Below are positions 9,106 to 17,451 of a stretch of 64,000 nt of DNA, in pieces (position 1 is the first letter of the stretch; every line of letters begins with the position of its first letter). Origin of the DNA: Pseudomonas sp. BN411 (GTDB lineage Bacteria > Pseudomonadota > Gammaproteobacteria > Pseudomonadales > Pseudomonadaceae); the NCBI RefSeq assembly GCF_029871235.1, contig NZ_SSOM01000065.1, forward strand, positions 124,001 through 188,000, given 5' to 3'. The notes beneath the pieces are model-generated. The model ran no database searches, was not told the DNA's origin, and was given only the letters and a program-made list of their open reading frames with translations. Both the position numbers and the translations under genes were made by a program.

Positions 9106-10773
9106 ATGGCTCAATACGTCTACACCATGCACCGGGTCGGCAAAGTCGTGCCCCCGAAGCGTGAGATCCTCAAAGACATTTCCCTGTCCTTCTTCCCGGG
9201 CGCCAAGATCGGCGTGCTCGGCCTGAACGGCGCGGGTAAGTCGACCCTCCTGCGCATCATGGCCGGGGTGGACACCGAGATCGATGGTGAAGCCCGCCCG
9301 ATGCCTGGCATCAAAGTCGGCTACCTGCCCCAGGAACCCAAGCTGGATCCGACCAAGACCGTGCGCGACATCGTTGAAGAGGCGGTGGGCGAAATCAAGC
9401 AGGCCCAGGCCCGCCTGGACGAGGTCTACGCTGCCTACGCCGAGCCGGACGCCGACTTCGACGCCCTGGCCGCCGAGCAGGCGAAGCTGGAAGCCATCCT
9501 CCAGGCTTCCGATGGCCACAACCTGGAGCGTCAGCTGGAAGTCGCCGCTGACGCCCTGCGCCTGCCGCAGTGGGACGCGAAGATCGAACATCTTTCCGGT
9601 GGTGAGAAGCGCCGCGTGGCCCTGTGCCGCCTGCTGCTGTCCGCCCCTGACATGCTGCTGCTGGACGAGCCGACCAACCACCTGGACGCCGACTCCGTCG
9701 CCTGGCTGGAGCACTTCCTCCATGACTTCCCGGGCACTGTGGTAGCCATTACCCACGACCGTTACTTCCTCGACAACGTTGCCGGCTGGATCCTCGAACT
9801 GGACCGTGGCCATGGCATTCCGTTCGAAGGTAACTACTCCGGCTGGCTGGAATCCAAGGCCAACCGCCTGGCCCAGGAAGCCAAGCAGGAAGCCTCTCAC
9901 GCCAAGGCCATGAAGGCCGAACTGGAGTGGGTGCGCCAGGGCGCCAAGGCTCGACAGTCCAAGTCCAAGGCCCGTCTGCAACGCTTCGAGGAAATGCAGT
10001 CCCAGGAATTCCAGAAGCGTAGCGAGACCAACGAGATCTACATCCCGGCCGGTCCGCGCCTGGGCGACAAGGTCATCGAGCTGCACAACGTCACCAAGGG
10101 CTACGGCGATCGCGTACTGATCGACGACCTGTCCCTGAGCATTCCGAAGGGCGCCATCGTCGGCGTGATCGGCGGTAACGGTGCCGGTAAGTCGACCCTG
10201 TTCCGCATGCTTACCGGCAAGGAGCAACCGGACTCGGGCACCATCGATATCGGTGAAACCGTGCAGATCGCCAGCGTCGATCAGAGCCGCGACAGCCTGG
10301 AAGGCACCAAGACCGTCTGGCAGCAGGTTTCCGATGGCTTCGAGCAGATCAAGATCGGCAACTACGAAGTCCCGTCGCGCAGCTACGTCGGCCGCTTCAA
10401 CTTCAAGGGCGCCGACCAGCAGAAGTTCGTCAAGGACCTCTCCGGTGGTGAGCGTGGCCGCCTGCACCTGGCCCTGACCCTGAAGCAGGGCGGCAACGTG
10501 CTGCTGCTCGACGAACCGTCCAACGACCTCGACGTGGAAACCCTGCGTGCGCTGGAAGAAGCGCTGCTGGACTTCCCCGGCGCCGCCATCGTGATTTCCC
10601 ACGATCGCTGGTTCCTGGACCGTATCGCCACCCACATCCTCTCCTATGAGGACGACGGCAAGGTGAACTTCTTCGAAGGCAACTACACCGAGTTCGAAGC
10701 GGACCGCAAGAAACGCCTCGGCGAGGCTGCCGCCCAGCCGCACCGCGTGCGTTACAAGAAGCTCGCCCAGTAA
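9106..10773 (+). CDS. ettA: Energy-dependent translational throttle protein EttA (ABC-F)
   Basis: The 555-residue cytoplasmic ABC-F ATPase starts at ATG 9106 (MAQYVYTMHRVGKV); the longer upstream frame has no support. Two ABC domains are visible, with Walker A GLNGAGKST and GGNGAGKST, signatures LSGGEKRRVALC and LSGGERGRLHLA, and Walker B DEPTNHLD and DEPSNDLD. A charged linker of about residues 240-310 between them is the PtIM region. EttA binds the ribosomal E site and gates the first elongation step according to the ATP/ADP ratio. Length and motifs fit the family. A hairpin follows the stop. Confidence 0.97.
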   Translation: MAQYVYTMHRVGKVVPPKREILKDISLSFFPGAKIGVLGLNGAGKSTLLRIMAGVDTEIDGEARPMPGIKVGYLPQEPKLDPTKTVRDIVEEAVGEIKQAQARLDEVYAAYAEPDADFDALAAEQAKLEAILQASDGHNLERQLEVAADALRLPQWDAKIEHLSGGEKRRVALCRLLLSAPDMLLLDEPTNHLDADSVAWLEHFLHDFPGTVVAITHDRYFLDNVAGWILELDRGHGIPFEGNYSGWLESKANRLAQEAKQEASHAKAMKAELEWVRQGAKARQSKSKARLQRFEEMQSQEFQKRSETNEIYIPAGPRLGDKVIELHNVTKGYGDRVLIDDLSLSIPKGAIVGVIGGNGAGKSTLFRMLTGKEQPDSGTIDIGETVQIASVDQSRDSLEGTKTVWQQVSDGFEQIKIGNYEVPSRSYVGRFNFKGADQQKFVKDLSGGERGRLHLALTLKQGGNVLLLDEPSNDLDVETLRALEEALLDFPGAAIVISHDRWFLDRIATHILSYEDDGKVNFFEGNYTEFEADRKKRLGEAAAQPHRVRYKKLAQ

Positions 10774-10796
10774 CTTTACCGGGCAGGCATCGCAGA

Positions 10797-10822
10797 CAAC
10801 GGGGCCTTTTGGCTCCGTTGTC
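10797..10822 (+). terminator. Likely terminator of ettA
   Basis: The stem ACAACGG/CCGTTGT, with inner GGCC/GGCT and a TTTT loop, lies 24 bases after ettA. The T tract behind it is weak (CGTTTC), so read-through into the next gene is possible. Confidence 0.5.
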
Positions 10823-10837
10823 GTTTCTGGAGGTTCG

Positions 10838-11368
10838 ATGAAAGGATTCAACCACTACCTGTTCTGGCTTTCCTCCCTGGCGCTGTTCGGGGTCTGTGGC
10901 CTGTATTTCTCCTTCTATCCCTCTCCCGCCTGGAAGGTGGTTTCCGTTCCCTGCTCCTTGGCTCTGGGGGCTGGGCTCTATGCCTGGCTGGCCCGGCGCG
11001 AGCGCTTCAGCACCCTGTTCGGGCTGGAAACCGATGCCGCCCGCTGGCAGTTGCACCTGACCCTGGGGGCGTTGCTGGTCCTGGTGGTCTGGGGTGCCCT
11101 GCAGGTACCCGCTGCCGCGCTCTATACCCAATGGCTGGGTGAGGACGCCGAATTCGCCGCCCGCGTGCTGGGCAAGGAGTCTGGCGGCCTGGGTTGCCGG
11201 TTCCGTGTGGAACTCGTGCTGGACGATGCCGCCATGGGCGTGGGCGTCTGCGTGACCGAGGATGTCTGGCACTCCCTGCCGGACCATGGCGTGGTGGTGA
11301 TGCGCGGCAAGCGCAGCGAGCTGGGCATCAATCCCCGGCAGGTGCTGCGGGAGTCGGCGGGGCGCTGA
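10838..11368 (+). CDS. Uncharacterised membrane protein with C-terminal soluble domain
   Basis: A 176-residue product with a strong GGAGG ribosome site. I do not recognise a named family. Three hydrophobic segments are visible at about residues 7-28, 33-52 and 71-95, followed by a soluble tail of about 75 residues with Cys at GLGCRF and GVCV. The tail lies outside the hydrophobic part and has alternating hydrophobic residues suggestive of beta strands (VVVMRGKRSELGINPRQVL). It sits between ettA and gdhA and could be read through from ettA. Codon use looks like that of the neighbours, so it is probably a real gene. Confidence 0.72.
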   Translation: MKGFNHYLFWLSSLALFGVCGLYFSFYPSPAWKVVSVPCSLALGAGLYAWLARRERFSTLFGLETDAARWQLHLTLGALLVLVVWGALQVPAAALYTQWLGEDAEFAARVLGKESGGLGCRFRVELVLDDAAMGVGVCVTEDVWHSLPDHGVVVMRGKRSELGINPRQVLRESAGR

Positions 11369-11497
11369 GGCATTGCCTGCCCCGGCCTCATCACGGCCGG
11401 CTTGTATCCAATTGCGCTGATAGTGCGAGTGCTCCGGGTGAACACGGGGATGGTCGCGACGTGTCGTGGTCTTTCATGGTGCGGCGTGGCTGCGAAA

Positions 11498-11602
11498 TGG
11501 TGCATTGGGTTGTCCGGGGCAATCTGAGGAGAAAAACCTGAATTCAGCGATTTCAGATGGTTTTATTCCTTTTTCGTAGCGCCATTTACATGTAATGCAC
11601 CA
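11498..11602. promoter_or_regulatory. Regulatory-looking region upstream of gdhA with distant inverted half-sites
   Basis: The 334-base gap before gdhA is AT-richer than its surroundings and holds no gene. TGGTGCATT (11498-11506) and its exact reverse complement AATGCACCA (11594-11602) lie 87 bases apart, and a 10-bp palindrome TTACATGTAA (11586-11595) overlaps the second. The half-sites contain TGCACC, the core of NtrC-type sites, but the spacing is not that of one NtrC dimer site. Control of gdhA through this region is an inference. Confidence 0.3.
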
Positions 11603-11672
11603 AAAAGATTCAGATATGCGTCACTTTGCCCTATCGAGGTGCTGGCCAGCTTGGTAGAGTCTCGCGCCATAA

Positions 11673-13037
<1,365 letters not shown>

Positions 13038-13063
13038 CGCTGCCGTTTCCTGACGCAGGCCTT

Positions 13064-13160
13064 GTAGGGGCGAATTCATTCGCCAAGGGCAGCTTAGCTG
13101 CCCCCTTCAGGGCCTGATGGGCAGACCTTCGGCCTGCTTGGCGAATGAATTCGCCCCTAC
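13064..13160. repeat. REPIN-like element: two inverted REP units between gdhA and a lipoprotein gene
   Basis: Perfect 24-bp inverted arms (13064-13087 and 13137-13160) begin GTAGGGGCGAATTC and flank two inner hairpins: GGGCAGC-TTA-GCTGCCC (13087-13103) and a GCAGACC/GGCCTGC stem (about 13121-13136, one mismatch). Each arm is itself nearly palindromic (GGCGAAT-TC-ATTCGCC). Paired, inverted REP units of this kind are dispersed in pseudomonad genomes and are moved by RAYT transposases. It lies between converging genes and probably also acts as a transcription barrier. Confidence 0.85.
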
Positions 13161-13173
13161 AGATTCATCACCG

Positions 13174-13539
13174 TCAATTCGGATGCAGCGCCCTCCCCAT
13201 GGCGTTGCCCCGATTTCTCTGCCACTCGACATCCTCCCGATTGCGGCGCCATTCCTCGTATTCGCGCTGTTCCTCGCTCTGCACCTGCGCCTGACACTGG
13301 CGGAAGCCGTCGCTCCAGCCCTCGGCATAGTTGGCATCCTTGAGATAGCGCGGCACGTTCTTGCGGAATTCGCCACTGATCACTCCCGCCGCCTGGCGAC
13401 CACTGCTGCAACCATCGGCAAAGCCGTCGGCGAAGGCCGGTGGGTAACCCTGGGCGATCAGATGATCGTGGGTGGATTCGCAGCCCGCGAGCAGGCCGGT
13501 GAGCAGGAGGGCGAGAAGGGCGGCGTGACGTGACGCCAT
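13174..13539 (-). CDS. Small predicted lipoprotein
   Basis: A 121-residue product starting at ATG 13539, with GGGAG upstream. The longer frame adds seven residues with no support. The N-terminus MASRHAALLALLLTGLLAGC is a signal peptide with lipobox LAGC, so the mature chain starts at Cys20 and should be lipid-anchored. The rest is soluble, with two Gly-rich turns (FADGFADGCSSG, AEGWSDGFRQC) that repeat a DGF-x(3)-C-like pattern, followed by a charged tail rich in Arg and Glu. I do not recognise a function. It is transcribed towards gdhA. Confidence 0.8.
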   Translation of the reverse strand: MASRHAALLALLLTGLLAGCESTHDHLIAQGYPPAFADGFADGCSSGRQAAGVISGEFRKNVPRYLKDANYAEGWSDGFRQCQAQVQSEEQREYEEWRRNREDVEWQRNRGNAMGRALHPN

Positions 13540-13635
13540 AGGTAGGCTCCCGTGCACCAAAAGGCGGGCGCACGCGCGACTGGGGTGTATTACCGGAAGT
13601 CTAGCGCTGGCGATGTGATCAAAGCGTCAAGGCCT

Positions 13636-14862
13636 TCAGCCTTTGACGCAGACCACCTGGCGCAGGGTGTGCACCACTTCCACCAGGTCGCGCTGGGCCG
13701 CCATCACGGCGTCGATGTCCTTGTAGGCCATCGGGATTTCGTCGATCACATCCTTGTCCTTGCGGCATTCCACATGGGCGGTGGCGCGGACCTGGTCTTC
13801 CACGGTGAACAGTTTCTTCGCCCGTCCACGGCTCATCGCGCGACCGGCGCCGTGGCTGCAGGAGCAGAACGCTTCTTCGTTGCCCAGTCCGCGGACGATG
13901 AAGCTCTTCGCACCCATGGAGCCGGGAATGATGCCCAGCTCACCCTTCTGCGCCGACACCGCGCCCTTGCGCGTCACCAGCACTTCGCGGCCGAAGTGCC
14001 ATTCCTTCTGCACATAGTTGTGGTGGCAGTTCACCGCTTCCAGGCTGGCGTCGAAGGGTCTTTTGAGCACCTTGCGGGCGGCTTCGATCACCGCCTGCAT
14101 CATCAGGGCGCGGTTCTGCCGGGCGAAGTCCTGGGCCCAGCCCACCGCTTCCACATAGTCGTCGAAGTGCCTGCTGCCTTCCTCGAAGTAGGCCAGGTCG
14201 CGGTCCGGCAGGTTGGCGATGTGTTGGCGCATGTCGGCCTGGGCCAGCTCGATGAACAGGGTGCCGATGGCATTGCCCACCCCGCGCGAGCCGCTGTGCA
14301 GCATGAACCAGACGCGGTCGGCCTCGTCCAGGCAGACCTCGATGAAGTGGTTGCCGGTACCCAGGGTGCCGAGGTGGTGGCGGTTATTGGTCTTCTCCAG
14401 GCGCGGGTACTTCGAGGTGATCGCCTTGAAGCGCCTTGCCAGGGGCCGCCAGGCCTGGTCGGCTGCATCCGGCACGTTGTCCCAGGCGCCCTGGTCGTGC
14501 CGGCCGAAGGTCTTGCCGTGGGGCACCGCGCGTTCGATGGCGCTGCGCAGGCCGTGCAGATTGTCCGGCAGGTCGGCGGCGCGCAGGGACGTGAGGGCAG
14601 CGATCATGCCGCAGCCGATATCCACGCCCACGGCGGCAGGGATGATGGCGCCCACGGTCGGGATCACGCTGCCGATGGTCGAGCCCTTGCCCAGGTGCAC
14701 GTCGGGCATCACCGCCAGGTGCTTGAAGATGAAGGGCATCTTGGCCGTGTTGATCAACTGCTGGCGGGCTTCGTCTTCCACCGGCACGCCCTGGGTCCAG
14801 AGCTTGATCGGCTTGCCGTTGGAAACTTCCAGCAATTGGGAACCGTTGGTGTTCATCTGCAT
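13636..14862 (-). CDS. rtcB: RNA-splicing/repair ligase RtcB
   Basis: A 408-residue cytoplasmic ligase that joins 2',3'-cyclic phosphate or 3'-phosphate RNA ends to 5'-OH ends using GTP and Mn2+. Metal-site motifs are clear: DVHLGKGSTIGSV, then VGVDIGCGM with Asp81 and Cys84. NNRHHLGTLGTGNHF follows, and the segment CSCSHGAGRAMSR has the His expected to carry GMP. Length matches the bacterial RtcB class. No rtcA, rtcR or release-factor gene is next to it, so it is not in the classical rtcBA operon. Position fits PA4583 from memory. Confidence 0.95.
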   Translation of the reverse strand: MQMNTNGSQLLEVSNGKPIKLWTQGVPVEDEARQQLINTAKMPFIFKHLAVMPDVHLGKGSTIGSVIPTVGAIIPAAVGVDIGCGMIAALTSLRAADLPDNLHGLRSAIERAVPHGKTFGRHDQGAWDNVPDAADQAWRPLARRFKAITSKYPRLEKTNNRHHLGTLGTGNHFIEVCLDEADRVWFMLHSGSRGVGNAIGTLFIELAQADMRQHIANLPDRDLAYFEEGSRHFDDYVEAVGWAQDFARQNRALMMQAVIEAARKVLKRPFDASLEAVNCHHNYVQKEWHFGREVLVTRKGAVSAQKGELGIIPGSMGAKSFIVRGLGNEEAFCSCSHGAGRAMSRGRAKKLFTVEDQVRATAHVECRKDKDVIDEIPMAYKDIDAVMAAQRDLVEVVHTLRQVVCVKG

Positions 14863-14937
14863 CGCCTGACGAGGGTGTGGATAACCATTCTGAGCCCGTT
14901 GTGGCGGGCCGGGCGCGCATCTTACCGGTGGCGCCAG

Positions 14938-15024
14938 TGATGGGTATCGCAGGCTCGCGGAACGCCGCCCGACCCATCCTACAAAAGCATGGTCGGGGAC
15001 GGTCGTAGGATGCGATACCCATCA
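14938..15024. repeat. Intergenic inverted repeat whose right arm supplies the stop of the DUF4105 gene
   Basis: Perfect 14-bp arms TGATGGGTATCGCA (14938-14951) and its reverse complement (15011-15024) enclose a second pair, ACCCATCCTAC (14972-14982) and GTAGGAT (15005-15011). The motif GGGTATCGC...ACCCATCCTAC is of the dispersed type seen between pseudomonad genes. The last three bases form the TGA of the reverse-strand gene. Confidence 0.7.
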
Positions 15025-16875
15025 ATAGTGGTACCACTTCAGCTCCAGCATCACTTCGTTCACCGGGGCGGCGAGCTGGCTGAACTCCCGTTGTGCGGTC
15101 AGGCGCAGGCCGAGGTCGCGGGAGATTTCCCATTGCTGGTTGAGGGACAACCGGCGGCGGACTTCGCCGTTGTGGAAGTAGTCGCCGGCAGCTTCCAGGC
15201 TCGTGGTACCCAGTGCGTTGTGCCAGAGCAGGCCGGTGTTGAAGCCGGCGGCAGTGGCGACGAAGGGGGCGAAGTCTTCGTTGTGCTCGATACGGGCGGT
15301 GGCCATGGCGAAGCCGAGGGCGTCCTCGCCAAGATTCCACGAGCCGCCGACGCCGCCGTTGAGGTGGCTCACCAGGCGTTCGTCGCCATCCTCGCCCAGT
15401 ACACGCTCCAGGCCGCCGGCAACCTGCCAGGACAGGGGCTTGAGCAATTCACCGCGCGGGGTCAGGGAGCGGATGGTGGCGAGGTCCAGGCGCTGCAGCT
15501 GCCAGTGGTTGTCCTCGAACTGACGCAGCTTGAGCTGGAGGATCTCGATCTGCGCCCCTAGCGGGAAGCCGGACAGGTTGTCGTTGAGGTCGTGATAGGC
15601 CATGCGCAGCCCGTACTCGGCGAAGGCGCGGTCCTCACGGGTGCCTGCGCCCAGTTGCCAGGTGCGCGATTCGTGGCCTTCCTCGGGGAGGCCAGGGCGA
15701 TCCACCTCCAGCTCCGGCGGCGGATTGCGGTTGATACCTTGCAGCAACTTGAAGCTGCGGGTGGCGATTTCGCGGGTGCGGTCTTCACCGGTGGAGCGGT
15801 AGCGCACCAGGCGGAAGGCAGCGTCCTGGATCAGGGCGCGGCGTGGGGCGGGCAGGGCGAGGAACGCCGGGTCGTCGAGCAGTTTCTCGTCGTCGGCAAG
15901 CTGCAATACCCACTGCTGTTCGGCGTCGTCCAGCGGCTCGGCGCGGGCCAGCAGTTCCTTTTCCCGCGAGGGCCGGTAGTCGATGGACTCCACCAGACCG
16001 GCCTGCTTGATCGCACGCACCGTGTCGGTGGGGATGGCGGTAATCGGGAACTGCTCGGTGAGTTCGATGCCGGGGCGCGCAATTTCCAGCAGCTCCAGCA
16101 GGCGGTAGGAGCAGTTCTCGTCGAAGAAGTAGTAGTCGAAGCGGATCTGCTTGAGTTCCCAGACATGCTCGACCATGCGCCCGGTCTCCTCCGGGGTGAG
16201 GTTCAGACGGTACTCCCAGAGGTCGCGGTTCTCCAGGCGGCTATATTCCTTGAGCTTGTCGCGATAGGGCACCAGGGCGAACAGGCCGGGGTAGCCGCCC
16301 ATCAGGCCCTTCCAGGCGTAGAGGATGCTGTTGTCCGCACCTTCGATGAAGGCGCCGAAGTTCAGCGCGTAGCTGAGCATCACCGTGTTGTTTTCGTGGA
16401 TGTCCGGCTGGTCGATGCGCAGCAGGGTGTGGCCGAACATGGACGAGGGGCTGTTCAGGTAGGCGGCGGGGAAGACCAGCACCGTGCTGTGCGGGTTGAC
16501 GTCGGCGTACCAGGTCTTGAATTCGCTGCAGTCCGGCTGCGGCAGGTCGCTGAGCTGGAGCTGCTCGCGCAGCCAGCGGGTACGTGCCGGGTAGGTGCAC
16601 TGCGGGTGCTTGTCGCCTTGACCTTCCGGGGCGTAGATCGCCTCCAGGGTGGCGCGCAATTCGGCTTCCGGGTTGCTTGGCCCATCCTCGGCGAGGAAAA
16701 AGTCGGGATCGTCCACGTAGCTGCGCCAGCCGCCCAGTTTGCCCGTCTCGTAATGCCCCAGGGCGATCCAATAGGGATCGCTGGCCAGTGTCTGCAGGCG
16801 TTCAGCGGGGATTTGGGGCGTTGCGTGGGCGGTAATCCAGGTGCACAGGGCGAGGTACGGGAAAATCCGTTTCAA
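15022..16875 (-). CDS. DUF4105 family envelope protein
   Basis: A 617-residue protein with a Sec signal (MKRIFPYLALCTWITAHA) followed by the DUF4105 domain. FGHTLLRI with His149 and DENCSYRLLELL with Cys255 are the conserved residues expected of a papain/NlpC-P60-like active site. The last 200 residues have alternating strands and end with an aromatic LKWYHY, which looks like an outer-membrane or beta-rich tail. Some DUF4105 proteins of Bacteroidota have been linked to lipoprotein N-acylation (Lnb); whether this one does that is unknown. It is divergent from the zinc-finger gene at 17040. Confidence 0.85.
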   Translation of the reverse strand: MKRIFPYLALCTWITAHATPQIPAERLQTLASDPYWIALGHYETGKLGGWRSYVDDPDFFLAEDGPSNPEAELRATLEAIYAPEGQGDKHPQCTYPARTRWLREQLQLSDLPQPDCSEFKTWYADVNPHSTVLVFPAAYLNSPSSMFGHTLLRIDQPDIHENNTVMLSYALNFGAFIEGADNSILYAWKGLMGGYPGLFALVPYRDKLKEYSRLENRDLWEYRLNLTPEETGRMVEHVWELKQIRFDYYFFDENCSYRLLELLEIARPGIELTEQFPITAIPTDTVRAIKQAGLVESIDYRPSREKELLARAEPLDDAEQQWVLQLADDEKLLDDPAFLALPAPRRALIQDAAFRLVRYRSTGEDRTREIATRSFKLLQGINRNPPPELEVDRPGLPEEGHESRTWQLGAGTREDRAFAEYGLRMAYHDLNDNLSGFPLGAQIEILQLKLRQFEDNHWQLQRLDLATIRSLTPRGELLKPLSWQVAGGLERVLGEDGDERLVSHLNGGVGGSWNLGEDALGFAMATARIEHNEDFAPFVATAAGFNTGLLWHNALGTTSLEAAGDYFHNGEVRRRLSLNQQWEISRDLGLRLTAQREFSQLAAPVNEVMLELKWYHY

Positions 16876-17039
16876 GGGCGCAGCTCTTCTTCATGAGAGG
16901 TTCGACGGGCGGAGCTTTGGGGAAGGCCAGGGCGGGTGTCAAGCAAGGTTAAGACGTGCATTTGCGCAAGTTTGCACGGCTGGGATGCAGGCTGCGTTAC
17001 AGCGTCCACACTTAGAGTGAGAACTGGGGAGATTCCAGC

Positions 17040-17363
17040 ATGACAGCAACCGATCCAAGGGCGACACTCGACGCCCTGATAGCGGAGTACACCGCCCGCG
17101 CCAACTCCATTCGTGAAGACCTGGCCAGCAGTCACTCGCCGGATTTCGCCGAGCAGGCGGGGGAGCGCGAGAACGATGAAGTGCTGACTGCCATCCTCGT
17201 CGAGACCGAGGCCGCCCTGCGCCGCGTGGGCATGGCCAAGCTGCGCCTGGCAGACGGTAGCTACGGCTATTGCCAGCGTTGTGGCGAGGCCATCGAGCCT
17301 GCGCGCCTGGCGATACTGCCTGCCGCCGAGTACTGCCTGGACTGTGCCGACCGGGAGCACTGA
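17040..17363 (+). CDS. DksA/TraR family C4 zinc-finger protein
   Basis: A 107-residue protein with an intact four-cysteine zinc site (Cys78, Cys81, Cys99, Cys102; CQRC...CLDC) after a helical N-terminal region of about 70 residues. It is shorter than DksA (about 150 residues) and longer than TraR. DksA-type proteins enter the RNA polymerase secondary channel and adjust promoters in the stringent response; zinc-free paralogues of P. aeruginosa act under zinc limitation, but this one keeps all cysteines. It lies 88 bases ahead of the Lon-like gene in the same direction, as I recall for PA4577-PA4576. Confidence 0.9.
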   Translation: MTATDPRATLDALIAEYTARANSIREDLASSHSPDFAEQAGERENDEVLTAILVETEAALRRVGMAKLRLADGSYGYCQRCGEAIEPARLAILPAAEYCLDCADREH

Positions 17364-17451
17364 CAACCCCTGGCGCAATGCCTTGCCAGTGATGTCAGGG
17401 CGGCGCCAGAATGCGGCCATCGCTTTCTTGCCGAGCCATTAAGGACACTCG

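Noticed and set aside
9100-10851. Reverse-strand frame of 583 codons across ettA
   Set aside because: It is a shadow of the ABC-F gene, with no motif, and overlaps it fully.
13059-13165. A CRISPR-like repeat
   Set aside because: The sequence has two inverted arms, not direct repeats with spacers; it fits a REP doublet.
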